From NCBI GenBank assembly GCA_026770585.1, contig MU647692.1, positions 46,451 to 57,665 of the forward strand: a DNA stretch of 11,215 bases, written 5' to 3'. Shown in pieces: positions 1-6,636 of this stretch (position 1 is the first letter of the stretch; the number at the start of each line of letters is the position of its first letter). The position numbers were made by a program, and so were the translations under genes. The notes under the pieces were generated by a model. The model did no database searches and was not told where the DNA came from. It saw nothing but the letters and a program-made list of their open reading frames with translations. The DNA comes from Baffinella frigidus (Eukaryota; Cryptophyceae; Cryptomonadales; Baffinellaceae).

Positions 1-98
1 GTTTAGGGTTTAGGGTTTAGGGTTTAGGGTTTAGGGTTTAGGGTTTAGGGTTTAGGGTTTAGGGTTTAGGGTTTAGGGTTTAGGGTTTAGGGTTTGGG
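1..98 (+). repeat. TTTAGGG telomeric repeat array (plant/alga type)
   Basis: Thirteen perfect TTTAGGG heptamers run from 2 to 92, followed by one degenerate unit (TTTGGG) and then decaying telomere-like text (ttcaggg, ttatggttcag) to about 130. This is the Arabidopsis-type telomere sequence, used by land plants, most green algae and several other algal groups. The G-rich strand reads rightward, into the window. At a left chromosome end the + strand should read CCCTAAA, so this is either an interstitial telomeric tract or the proximal edge of a telomere that lies to the right in another arrangement. Confidence 0.95.
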
Positions 99-319
99 TT
101 CAGGGTTTATGGTTCAGTCTTAGGGTTGAAATTGACTTAAAGAGCCACGAACAAGGCTCCAAAGTCAATTCCGGAGTCCATACAGGATAAGTTCCGGTGT
201 CCGCCTATGGTGGGAGCTCGAAGAACCTAAAGGACCTAAAGGATACGATATACTGACGATACTACAAAGGAAAGGACTTTTTGCCATGATATGGTCAAAA
301 ATCGAGGAACAGCCCACAA
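99..319. other. Non-coding subtelomeric spacer with one dispersed repeat
   Basis: No open frame of note. From 130 on the text is no longer telomere-like. It contains the dispersed repeat at 182-242 and several short copies of the word CCTAAAGGA (near 227, 236), which recurs through the window. Nothing else is supported. Confidence 0.5.
182..242 (+). repeat. Dispersed repeat R1, copy 1
   Basis: About 61 bp closely matching 7972-8032 in the same orientation. Both copies contain the words GTTCC.GTGTCCGCCTA and TGGGAGCTCGAAGAACC, then AAGGACCTA. The downstream motif AACCTAAAGGACCTAAAGG is also the tail of repeat family R2 (769-985, 1100-1178), so R1 and R2 may be parts of one longer ancestral repeat. 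Confidence 0.8.
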
Positions 320-420
320 TCCCCTAAGTGGCCAGTAGGCTCATACGCCCTACGGTAGGGCCCTAGGACCTGCCTAGGACCTCTTGGCCTTCAAATTTGA
401 CCGCCTGGCCACTTAAGGGA
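320..420. repeat. Inverted repeat / hairpin with 16-bp arms
   Basis: The left arm 320-335 (tcccctaagtggccag) pairs with the right arm 405-420 (ctggccacttaaggga) at 15 of 16 positions. The 69-base interior holds a direct repeat of cctaggacct (near 361 and 373) and a small GC-rich palindrome, gggccc. The size and arm structure resemble a small non-autonomous inverted-repeat element, but no target-site duplication is evident. Confidence 0.6.
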
Positions 421-768
421 TAGCTGCTCGCCACGAGCCTCTGGCCACGCCAGATTCTTGGAAGGTGTTGCCAAAAGTCAATTTCTCCTCAAGGCAGTGG
501 TTTTCAAAAGTCAAAGACCTAAAGGACGTAAAGAACCTTATCCAGAAAGATTTCAAAAAAATCAACTCCCGCCTGCAGTCTGGCGTGGCTGTACTGGATA
601 GCTACATGCGACCCGACAGCTAACAATGAATGCTTTTTGTGAATTCTCTCCTTTCATCTTTGTTGTCTTAACTGATTTCACCTCACACTCCCACACAATC
701 CCTCTTACCTTGTGGGGTATTCGTGATTGAAGCTCTTAAACTTCAACCATGGGATACCATGAGCCTGA
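421..768. other. Non-coding spacer
   Basis: No gene seen. It contains AAAGTCAA words (near 474 and 509) and CCTAAAGGA-type words near 517, shared with other parts of the window, and a pyrimidine-rich stretch around 645-715. Confidence 0.4.
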
Positions 769-985
769 TTAAGGCTGACTTGGGTTCGGTGTGTGTGCGA
801 GCCTGTGCCTCATTGGCCTAACTCAAACACCCCAAGAGAACCACCCTTTATCCCCTCTACACGAGCATCTGCACTGGAGAGCCAAACGCGATCCGAAAGC
901 AAAAATGCTTTCTCTGCAGTCCTTTCTATAGAAAGGCGTGGCGTTGGCATATGTTGGGCAAAATTAAAACCTAAAGGACCTAAAG
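769..985 (-). repeat. Dispersed repeat R2, long copy, inverted relative to 10281-10498
   Basis: About 217 bp that reads as the reverse complement of 10281-10498 with frequent substitutions and small indels (roughly four in five bases agree by eye). Shared landmarks include AAGGCTGACTTGGGTTCGGT, TTTATCCCCT, GCAAAAATGCT, CTCTGCAG, GAAAGGCGTG and AAACCTAAAGGACCTAA. Both copies can be read in one frame as PR.PPFIP..RAS.L.S.TRSE.KNA.SA, so a remnant of coding sequence is possible. The frame breaks differently after this stretch in each copy, so I call it a repeat and not a gene. No clear tRNA-like A and B boxes were found that would make it a SINE. Confidence 0.8.
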
Positions 986-1099
986 ATCCGGAGACAGACT
1001 GAGCTGGGTATAACATGGACCGATCATAGTCTGGTAACGGCACGGGTTAGGCAATAACGGCGAAACCTGATCAATAAATTCAGTAATCAGTAATCACAT

Positions 1100-1178
1100 C
1101 CTTTCTACGGAAGGGCGAGGTGTTCGCCTAGATGTTGGGAGAAACTAAAACCTCAAGAAACTTAAGGACCTAAAGGAT
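1100..1178 (-). repeat. Dispersed repeat R2, partial copy
   Basis: Corresponds to the last third of the long R2 copy: cctttctacggaagggcg, then atgttgggagaaactaaaac, then taaggacctaaagg. It lies 115 bp after the long copy and in the same orientation, as if R2 had been tandemly duplicated and the second copy truncated. Confidence 0.7.
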
Positions 1179-1207
1179 GCAGTGAATTGTGGCTTGTATG
1201 ATGCAAA

Positions 1208-1427
1208 TTGATTCTCTTCGCAGGACGCCCCGTAAAACCCGGCCCCAACGAAACCCTTGTAGTCCACAGTGTGGGACAAACACTGTTTGCTCCCCCAAAA
1301 CGCTTCCCCCCGACAAAAAAATACTACGGGGCACGACTATTTGTAAAAAGAGCGCCCGTCTGCCGTTTTTTGGCTTCCCCAATGTCCTTCTGCTGGTACA
1401 CACTGGCTCGGCCTGTTCAGGGTTTGG
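1208..1427 (+). other. Weak coding-like stretch, unrecognised
   Basis: The frame beginning ttg-att-ctc at 1208 reads ILFAGRPVKPGPNETLVV and continues through TLFAPPKRFPPTKKYYGARL before running into the heptamer array at about 1430. Composition is plausible for protein (positive charge, few rare residues). There is no ATG in this frame. A possible splice acceptor (tctcttcgcag, ending near 1221) precedes the main part, so an exon fragment is conceivable. I do not recognise a family, and a second frame is open over the same interval. Treat it as a guess. Confidence 0.12.
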
Positions 1428-1680
1428 GGGTTGGGGTTCAAGGTGTAGTTTGTAGGTTGTAGGGTGTAGGGTGTAGGGTGTAGGGTGTAGGGTGTAGGGT
1501 GTAGGGTGTAGGGTGTAGGGTGTAGGGTGAAGGGTGAAGGGTGTAGGGTGTCGGGTGTCGGGTGTAGGGTATTGTGTGTAGGGTTCATGGTGACGGGTGT
1601 AGGGCGTAGGGCGTAGGGCGTAGGGTATTGTGTGTAGGGTGTAGGGTGTCGGGTGTAGGGTGTAAGGTGTAGGCTTTGGG
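1428..1680 (+). repeat. Variant telomere-like array, TGTAGGG heptamers
   Basis: Ten perfect TGTAGGG units occupy 1458-1527. They are flanked by heptamer variants (TGAAGGG, TGTCGGG, CGTAGGG and others) up to about 1675. Most units keep the 7-bp spacing, so this is a telomere-like array homogenised to a non-canonical unit. The minus strand encodes a HPTPYTL periodic peptide in all frames because the unit lacks stops. I regard that as an artefact. Confidence 0.9.
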
Positions 1681-1867
1681 GGGAATAGGAGTGGGTGCAT
1701 CTCTCCCGTCCCGGCTCGCATTCGAGTTTGAACATGCAATCAACTGGCCCTGCCCCCCAAACCCCCAGGAACATTGAAGTGAAAAGTTTTTCATGCAATA
1801 AAGCTATGGCGTCAACGAGGTCAGCGTTGTCAAGAAGCACAGCTCGACGTTTCACGTTTCAAGCTGC

Positions 1868-1982
1868 AGGGGACCTCGCTCATAATAAAGAACACCCCCC
1901 TAGGACCCTACAGCAGGACTGTGCCTCGGGCCATATGGTGGTCCTAGGGAGGGGGGCGGTTTCTCATGAGCGAGGTACCCCG
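1868..1982. repeat. MITE-like hairpin element H, copy 1
   Basis: Perfect 10-bp inverted ends CCTCGCTCAT (1874-1883) and ATGAGCGAGG (1966-1975). The pairing extends outward through an AGGGG(T)A flank and inward, with gaps, to CCCCCCTAGGACC against GGTCCTAGGGAGGGG. The whole element is a near-palindrome of about 115 bp. A second copy lies at 10614-10734 with the same ends but a diverged interior, and there it sits inside a region absent from the matching part of the first block. No clear target-site duplication is seen at this copy. Confidence 0.75.
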
Positions 1983-2121
1983 GTACTGGATTCACAAGTG
2001 ACCACTGGCGTCACGTCCGGGGACGTGCCTGAATTTAGGCATGCGAGTGCAAGCTAGACTTTGGCTAGACCAACACACACGCATTTTGCACACATGCAAA
2101 GTTCGCACTTCGTGCAAGCGC

Positions 2122-2609
2122 CGGGAGAGCGGACCCACACACAAGTTCGATTATTAAAATCATATATTTACAACACTTGAAGGTTCGGCGCCGGGGAGCG
2201 GGCACGAAGCGGGTACGAAACCGCGCCTTGCTACTACCCCCACGGAGCCACGAACGGCCAGAAGAGGTTCTTGGTTCTTGGTTCTTGGTTCTTGGTTCTT
2301 GGTTCTTGGTTCTTGGTTCTTGGTTCTTGGTTCTTGGTTCTTGGTTCTTGGTTCTGATGGAGCTGAGTACCAAGTGTCGATGGTATTGCCGGAGTCAGAA
2401 GCCGATCCCAGAACGGACCGAGCCCATGCTCAGCACTCGACGGTCACGCACTCGACGATCGCCTCAAGCTCGCTGTGGTGGACCGCCGCCATGCCCGCAG
2501 AGGTGCAGCCGGAAGAGAGCGTGTCCAGGTAGTCCATCACGGCGTCGACCACGTTGCAGCTCTGCTCTGTCGATGGCAAGGGCCTCGCTTCCCAGCGCAC
2601 CATGCTGGG
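2122..2609 (-). repeat. Subtelomeric duplicated block, copy 1 (part shared with copy 2)
   Basis: Matches 10513-11215 in the same orientation. In order it contains a diverged segment with ACCCACACACAAG (2122-2190), GGGCACGAAGCGGGTACGAAA (2200-2220), CACGGAGCCACGAACGGC, the TTCTTGG array, and the 3' end of an RWP-RK gene. Over 2430-2609 it differs from copy 2 at only 2 of 180 positions, and over 2356-2429 at 3 of 74. The left portion is much more diverged. The match continues to the window edge, so the full duplication extends beyond it. Confidence 0.9.
2266..2355 (+). repeat. TTCTTGG heptamer array, copy 1
   Basis: Twelve perfect GGTTCTT units plus a partial one, 90 bp in all. The period is 7 bp, the same as the telomeric repeat. 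The array starts 75 bp downstream of the RWP-RK stop codon on the gene's strand. A matching array sits in the same position beside the second gene copy. On the minus strand it encodes a KNQEPRT repeat in all frames, which I treat as a by-product of the period and not a protein. Confidence 0.95.
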
Positions 2610-3155
2610 GCAGAGGCCAATGGCGGCGCTCCTCTGAGCCGCAGCGGCGCCAGGTTGTTGGAGGTTGTTGGAGGTGGCCATGGAGAAGTCTGCGGCGGAC
2701 AAGACCGGGCTGGACACGCATCCCACGTGGATGGCGCGCAGCGGCATCGTGATGGGTTGCGACGCAGTGGAAAGGGAGGCCGCAAAGGTGGAGTGCATCG
2801 GAGAAGAAGAGGCGCGGACCAAGAAAGGGGGCGTCTCTTGGATAGGCGAGGTCTCGCCCATGCCGTTCCTCCGAGAACAGCACGCGGAGCAGGAGCAGGA
2901 CGAACCCCCCTCCTGCCTTGTGCACAGCAGATGACGCTTCGTGTACGGCCACAAGTGCAGACCAGCACGCCGACACACTTTCTTGAACGTGGTTGAGCAG
3001 AGCCCCAGCGTCTGCGCCGCCTTCTCGCGCGGGAGATGCGTCATGCTGTCGAGAACCGAGCGATCCACCAAAACGGCCCGGCTTCGCGACGCGCCCTTCG
3101 CCAAGGCCCTTGCGCCCTGAGGAGCGTCGATCTTGGTGAAGGTGTTTGCGACCAC
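2430..3155 (-). CDS. RWP-RK domain protein (putative transcription factor), 5' end unresolved
   Basis: The minus-strand frame encodes a complete RWP-RK domain at about residues 28-77, counted from the GTG at 3155: the helix region VLVDRSVLDSMTHLPREKAA, then LGLCSTTFKKVCRRAGL and the signature LWPYTKRH (residues 68-75) in place of RWPxRK. This domain is a DNA-binding module of plant and algal regulators such as NIN-like and RKD proteins, so a nuclear regulator is likely. The remaining ~160 residues are Ser/Ala-rich with a Cys-rich patch (SCSCSACC) and an acidic C-terminus (VVDAVMDYLDTLSS, ending VECVTVEC). The stop is TGA at 2430-2432. The frame stays open upstream to 3326 with no ATG. The first ATG (3042-3044, residue 38) would cut the domain in half. 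A spliced 5' exon is therefore likely, with a possible acceptor ending in caacag near 3159, or else the gene is 5'-truncated. Base 3155 is simply a non-ATG start of convenience. Domain call is firm; gene boundaries are not. Confidence 0.8.
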   Translation of the reverse strand: MVANTFTKIDAPQGARALAKGASRSRAVLVDRSVLDSMTHLPREKAAQTLGLCSTTFKKVCRRAGLHLWPYTKRHLLCTRQEGGSSCSCSACCSRRNGMGETSPIQETPPFLVRASSSPMHSTFAASLSTASQPITMPLRAIHVGCVSSPVLSAADFSMATSNNLQQPGAAAAQRSAAIGLCPSMVRWEARPLPSTEQSCNVVDAVMDYLDTLSSGCTSAGMAAVHHSELEAIVECVTVEC

Positions 3156-3329
3156 CTCTGTTGCGAAGTGATCAGTGCTGGTTGTCTCTGGTAAACCCGT
3201 GACGCTGTGTCGAGGCTCCCGTGCGTGTTGCAGTTCCCGGGTTGGTGTGGGGAGCGTACAGGGGTGCGTGTCAACGAAGACCCGGGGTGGTGATGGGAGG
3301 GAATGTCCTCGAGGACTTTTTTTTAATCA

Positions 3330-3815
3330 CGGCCGACGAAAACAAGAATAAATATCAAGTTTTTTTTGTCATAGATCTACGACCGACAAAGGGGGACCAA
3401 GGGGGTGTTCAGTCGAATCGAAGGACGTTTTGTGTCTGAACGAGGGACACTCGATGGCAATAAGAGACATTCGCTACCCTGCAGGGTCGCATAGATGGCA
3501 AGGGGGCAAACGAATCTCGGGCACGAATTACGGAAATTGGACGTGACAAGTACAAGTTCGTACCAGTCACGTCCAGTTAGTACCAAAAGGTGACGTTCCA
3601 GATGGAGGCAGATCCAGAATCACCCGAACGGTTTCCCCCCTCGCCAAAAAAGCAAGCAGCAAAGTCTCTTTTTCATTAGAGGCACTGTGAAAGAGACACC
3701 CGCCGCAAAGTCGTTCTATTCGTCTGCCAGCCACTCGGCCCTGCACTCGAGGCCTGAAATGGGACCATTTTAAATGTGGGGTTGACCCCGGGTTGTTAGA
3801 TTATCATGATACCGG
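3330..3815. other. Gene-poor spacer upstream of the RWP-RK gene
   Basis: No convincing gene. It holds poly-T runs (3318-3324, 3360-3367), and short words shared with DNA further on: TCGAATCGAAGGAC..TTTTGTGTCTG recurs near 4268-4295, AAGTCG.TCTATTCG near 3709 recurs near 3988, and GTACCAGTCACG near 3559 recurs at 3841. It would contain the 5' exon and promoter of the RWP-RK gene if the gene is spliced, but I cannot place them. Confidence 0.4.
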
Positions 3816-3831
3816 GTACGAAGCTTCGTAC
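3816..3831. repeat. 16-bp perfect palindrome built on TACGAAG
   Basis: GTACGAAGCTTCGTAC is its own reverse complement. The half-site TACGAAG recurs in both orientations across 3.8-5.3 kb. Confidence 0.85.
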
Positions 3832-3861
3832 GAGCTCGTAGTACCAGTCACGGGCGGGCTT

Positions 3862-3899
3862 GGTCACGATGCTGGGGGGATTTCCCCAGCAACGTGACC
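3862..3899. repeat. Hairpin with 16-bp arms
   Basis: The left arm ggtcacgatgctgggg (3862-3877) pairs with ccccagcaacgtgacc (3884-3899) at 15 of 16 positions around a 6-base loop. Weaker pairing continues outward (cgggcgggcttg against ctccctcccgcctg). Confidence 0.75.
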
Positions 3900-4028
3900 T
3901 CCCTCCCGCCTGAAAAGGGGAGGTCACGTGGGACTTTTATGAAGAAACCGGGTTTTATTAGTCCCATTACTCCCCCATTTCCGCCGAAAAGTCGCTCTAT
4001 TCGAACGAGCGAACGGTAATAGAACGAA

Positions 4029-4076
4029 AATGACCTGGCTGGACGTGGAAACAATGACCAGGGCGGACGTTGAAAC
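4029..4076 (+). repeat. Two-unit tandem repeat, 24-bp period
   Basis: Two 24-bp units sharing ATGACC.GG..GGACGT.GAAAC, with 4 mismatches by eye. A partial third (ggctggacctgacc) follows. Confidence 0.6.
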
Positions 4077-4248
4077 ATAATCCCGTCGTTGGCTGGACCT
4101 GACCCGTTCGTGATCCGTCCCGCGGTACAAATATTCTGAAGTCGTGTCCTGAAAGGCAACAAAACGAGGTCCAGCGAGTTACACCGTCATAAAACACAAT
4201 GGTCATTGTTCAAGCGTCATTTTACTACACGTAAGGCTGTAGTAAAGA

Positions 4249-4262
4249 GGGGGGGGGGGGGG
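4249..4262 (+). repeat. G14 homopolymer
   Basis: Fourteen consecutive G residues, a likely length-variable and error-prone site. Confidence 0.9.
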
Positions 4263-4430
4263 TGAAAATTCGAATCGAAGGACTTTTTGTGTCTGCATTT
4301 CAGAAGAAAGATATGCAGAAGGCTATGACTGTAGTAAAATCTTGCAGTCCGAACCGTAGCAACGGTCCGAGCTGGTCCGTTTGGGGGGTGAACGACATGT
4401 CTGAACACCCCCTCGTATCAGGATACTCGT

Positions 4431-4447
4431 GTACGAAGCCTTCGTAC
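4431..4447. repeat. Palindrome GTACGAAG-C-CTTCGTAC
   Basis: 8-bp arms around a single central base, built on the same TACGAAG half-site as the palindrome at 3816-3831. Confidence 0.8.
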
Positions 4448-4536
4448 ACATATGTACGAGCTCATACATGTACATAAGGATAACGTACGAAGGTAGAGCA
4501 TTTTTACCTACGAGCTTCGTACGAGGCTCCTACCGG

Positions 4537-4709
4537 TACGAAGGGGGGTGGGTCCTATATTGGAACTCTTTTTTGACGTATATTTGCGGCATGCCCGAGG
4601 GCTCGTGGCCATGTCAACCTCAAGGTCGTTTTGAAGGTCTCGTCCAGGGCTAGTGCACTGGCGAAAAAAAAATGTACCTGGCATTTTTTAGTCTTGAGTT
4701 TTAGGCCGC
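4537..4709 (+). repeat. Repeat A, copy 1 (direct repeat of 5005-5174)
   Basis: About 173 bp matching 5005-5174 in the same orientation. Both start at TACGAAGGGG and share TTGGAACTCTTTTTTGACG, TATATTTGCGGCATG, GGTCGTTTTGAAGGTCT, CCAGGGCTAGTGCACTGGCG, TGTACCTGGCATTTTT and end in TAGGCCGC. The copies differ by scattered substitutions and A/G-run lengths. No open frame is conserved, so this is not a duplicated gene. Confidence 0.9.
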
Positions 4710-4732
4710 CGAAAACCCGGTTTTTCGGCGGC
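4705..4732. repeat. Perfect GC-rich hairpin
   Basis: GCCGCCGAAAA pairs with TTTTCGGCGGC (11 bp) around a 6-base loop, followed by ATTTTTCC. It resembles a bacterial rho-independent terminator in shape, but the context is eukaryotic. The downstream half is missing from repeat A copy 2, where the sequence after TAGGCCGC diverges. Confidence 0.8.
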
Positions 4733-4747
4733 ATTTTTCCCCATTTT

Positions 4748-4787
4748 CTAATTTGGAACCAATTTGGGACCTCGAAATAACCTGTTT
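4748..4787 (+). repeat. Repeat B, copy 1
   Basis: 40 bp (ctaatttggaaccaattt..) that match the reverse complement of 5243-5282 at 39 of 40 positions. In copy 1 it lies 38 bp after repeat A. Confidence 0.9.
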
Positions 4788-4967
4788 CAATGCCTATGCC
4801 CCTACGAACTTGGTATCACCCAGGTCCTGGGAGATACCGTATGAAGCTTCGTAGGGAAGATTCCGTATGGAAGTTTGAAGATTCGGCAGCTGAATCGCTC
4901 CCTTCGTAGGGGGGTGTCATGATAGCATCGACATGTCTGTTTTTTATGTCATCGTAAGCCTCTTTTT
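4788..4967. other. Spacer with TACGAAG half-sites
   Basis: No gene. CTTCGTA occurs at 4847-4853 and 4902-4908, and a short palindrome-like ccaggtcctgg sits near 4820. Confidence 0.4.
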
Positions 4968-5000
4968 CATATCATGATATGCTATTCATATCATGATATG
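4968..5000. repeat. Twin 14-bp palindromes
   Basis: CATATCATGATATG, a perfect palindrome, occurs at 4968-4981 and again at 4987-5000, separated by CTATT. It sits directly before the TIR-bounded element that starts at 5005. Confidence 0.9.
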
Positions 5001-5004
5001 CACC

Positions 5005-5314
5005 TACGAAGGGGTCTATCGTATGTTGGAACTCTTTTTTGACGTATATTTGCGGCATGACCGAGGTCTCGTGACCATGCCAACCCTTAGGTCGTTTTGA
5101 AGGTCTTGTCCAGGGCTAGTGCACTGGCGAAAAAAAATTGTACCTGGCATTTTTAGTCTTGAGTTGTAGGCCGCACGTGACCCGGGCTGACATAGCCGTA
5201 CCATGACATAAACATGCTGACATAGCACCTATCATGACATAAAAACAGGTTATTTCAAGGTCCCAAATTGGTTCCAAATTAGAAAGAGTTCCAAAATAGG
5301 GTAGACCCTTCGTA
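5005..5314. mobile_element. Candidate TIR-bounded element (MITE-like), about 310 bp
   Basis: The left end (5005-5039) reads tacgaaggggtctatc then ttggaactcttt. The reverse complement of the right end (5282-5314) reads tacgaagggtctaccc then ttggaactcttt, so there are about 30-bp terminal inverted repeats with few mismatches. Inside are repeat A copy 2 (5005-5174), two 30-bp tandem units (gctgacatag.., 5186 and 5216) and repeat B inverted (5243-5282). The right arm joins the beginning of A directly to B, as in an internally deleted, inverted copy of the A-B unit seen at 4537-4787. There is no transposase. A target-site duplication is not obvious. Confidence 0.55.
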
Positions 5315-5445
5315 CTTCCATAAACGATCCGTGATGGACCGTTGGAGACCCTGTTCGGAGACGTGTTAAGAAGCAAGCGTGACCTGCAGTAAAGAGCTCT
5401 GTCAGAAAATTTCAGTGCTACGAGGCTCGTATCCATGATACCGAT

Positions 5446-5504
5446 AATGGTTTCTTCCCGAGTTGGGAGCGGTTCTACAGCTGCCAACTCGGGAAGAAAC
5501 CATT
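5446..5504. repeat. Perfect 21-bp inverted repeat
   Basis: The left arm 5446-5466 (aatggtttcttcccgagttgg) is the exact reverse complement of 5484-5504, with a 17-base loop. The right arm runs straight into a further ttcttcccgattgacttt, whose reverse complement recurs at about 5663-5685 (gtaaagtcaatcggggaagaa), with another AAAGTCAATCGG near 5615. The region is thus a nest of related inverted repeats. Confidence 0.9.
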
Positions 5505-5739
5505 TCTTCCCGATTGACTTTGCGAGTGTTTGTATCTGGCTTTTTGCGCCGCAGGCTGCCCGATTTCGGGCGACATCTCGTACAAGTGCCCGAGAAACGT
5601 AAAACCCGCAATCGAAAGTCAATCGGTCCGAAGAGAGAATGTTCGGCCGCGGTAAAATCACTTGTAAAGTCAATCGGGGAAGAATGATACTTTCGTGGGC
5701 CGTCAACTTTTTGGAGATTGACTTGACATGACTTGACGG

Positions 5740-5806
5740 CCGTCAAACGTCAAGGTTTTCAGATTCAGTTGACTTGACTTCCGTCAAACGTCAAGGTTTT
5801 CAGATT
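5740..5806 (+). repeat. Direct repeat of 26 bp with 41-bp period
   Basis: The same 26-bp word, beginning ccgtcaaacgtcaagg and ending in cagatt, occurs at 5740-5765 and 5781-5806. The interval is dense in TTGAC/GTCAA words (near 5704, 5718, 5729, 5769, 5774, 5812, 5822). Confidence 0.85.
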
Positions 5807-5850
5807 AACTTGACTGGACAATTGACGTTTGGTAACGAAATTGGTCGGCC

Positions 5851-5934
5851 GTCCTTTAGGTCCTTGAGGTTTTAATTTCTCCCAACATGGCCCAACGACA
5901 CGCCCTTCCGTAGAAAGGATCTGCAGAGAAAGCG
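5851..5934 (+). repeat. Dispersed repeat R2, partial copy
   Basis: Matches 10284-10361: gtcctttaggtcc, aggttttaatttctcccaac, atggccca.cgacacgcc, cttccgtagaaagga, ctgcagagaaagc. It has the opposite orientation to the copies at 769-985 and 1100-1178. Confidence 0.8.
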
Positions 5935-6249
5935 TCAAGTCTGAAAATTTCTGCCCCTTTTACCCCAGGCGGCCAGAAATTTGAGCCCTATCAGCTTGGA
6001 ACCCCTGTACGGGCTATCTGTAGGTGCAGGGAATCAACGCTGGCTGGTCCGGTTTTCAAGACTGGCTGATCCGGTTTTCAAGCTCCACCTCCTCCTCCAA
6101 CTCCTCCTCCTCCCGCAGCTCCTCCTCCTCCGACGATTCGCTACCGCTAAACTCCGACGATTCGCTACCGCCAAATTTTCGAATTTTCGTGTTCCCGATA
6201 GGACGTGGCCTATGATAAGGGTTGATCATGCCCGATTCTGTGACAGGAG
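5935..6249 (+). repeat. Low-complexity stretch with CTCCTC microsatellite and short direct repeats
   Basis: It holds two copies of CTG.TCCGGTTTTCAAG (near 6044 and 6065), a CTC/CCT-rich tract (about 6083-6131), and two copies of CGACGATTCGCTACCGC (near 6131 and 6154). Short open frames here only translate the microsatellite. No gene seen. Confidence 0.6.
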
Positions 6250-6358
6250 TACAGTGGATGTAGGGCCTACCGGTACCAATGCCCTATTGTAGCACAGGGC
6301 TTAATGTAGCATCAGATTTCCCGCCCGGTCGTGCTACATTAAGCCTACATCCACTGTA
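6250..6358. repeat. Inverted repeat with a 35-bp interruption in its left arm
   Basis: The right arm 6332-6358 is a continuous 27 bp. Its complement on the left is split in two perfect pieces, 6250-6264 (tacagtggatgtagg) and 6299-6311 (gcttaatgtagca), separated by about 35 bp (6265-6299). The loop is 6312-6331. The interrupting text resembles the DNA just downstream (ACCGGTA/CCGGTAGG, CCTATTGTAG.CAC near 6284 and 6408). Confidence 0.9.
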
Positions 6359-6636
6359 GATCTATGAGCCTGTACCCGGTAGGATCATGGGAACCCTTGG
6401 TAGGATCCTATTGTAGACACTGGGTTGGCTTGGATTCGGGGTCGGGTCGGCAAATTCGAGGGAATGATGTTTTATGCTAGCTTGTGCATGAGATTGATGC
6501 CAAGATAGCATTCCCCACCCAGAAGATGAGCAAAAAGGCACATTTTCGTCAGATTATCGCCCGACCTTAAACAAATCCAAGCCAACCCGAATTCTAAAAT
6601 ATTATAGGGGTACGAGGGTAGACCCGAACGGAGGTT
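6359..6636. other. Non-coding spacer
   Basis: No gene seen. GTAGGATC is repeated near 6380 and 6401, and TTGG.TTGGATT near 6423 has a near-inverse (aatccaagccaaccc) at about 6577-6591, a weak inverted repeat about 150 bp apart. Confidence 0.4.

Noticed and set aside
1208-1427. Resemblance of GRPVKPGPNETLVV..TLFAP to ribosomal protein bL27
   Set aside because: Only a loose spacing of Gly, Pro and TLFA agrees. The conserved core residues are not present.
1170-1855. Long minus-strand frames with HPTPYTL repeats
   Set aside because: They translate the TGTAGGG array. A 7-bp unit without stops is open in every frame, and the flanks show no coding character.
2065-2373. Minus-strand frame with KNQEPRT repeats, seen again at 10630-11073
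   Set aside because: It is produced by the TTCTTGG array. Both copies keep SWLRGG.SKARF..RFVP after it, but this lies in the near-identical duplicated part, so conservation is not evidence of selection. It also overlaps the RWP-RK gene end in copy 2.
2177-2996. Plus-strand frames opposite the RWP-RK gene
   Set aside because: They are antisense shadows of a GC-rich coding region. The minus frame has a recognisable domain.
4705-4732. Hairpin followed by T-run as a bacterial terminator
   Set aside because: The setting is eukaryotic and no gene ends here. It is kept only as a structural repeat.
5116-5706. 196-codon minus-strand frame
   Set aside because: It crosses repeat A, repeat B and the 21-bp hairpin, starts without ATG, and gives no recognisable motif.
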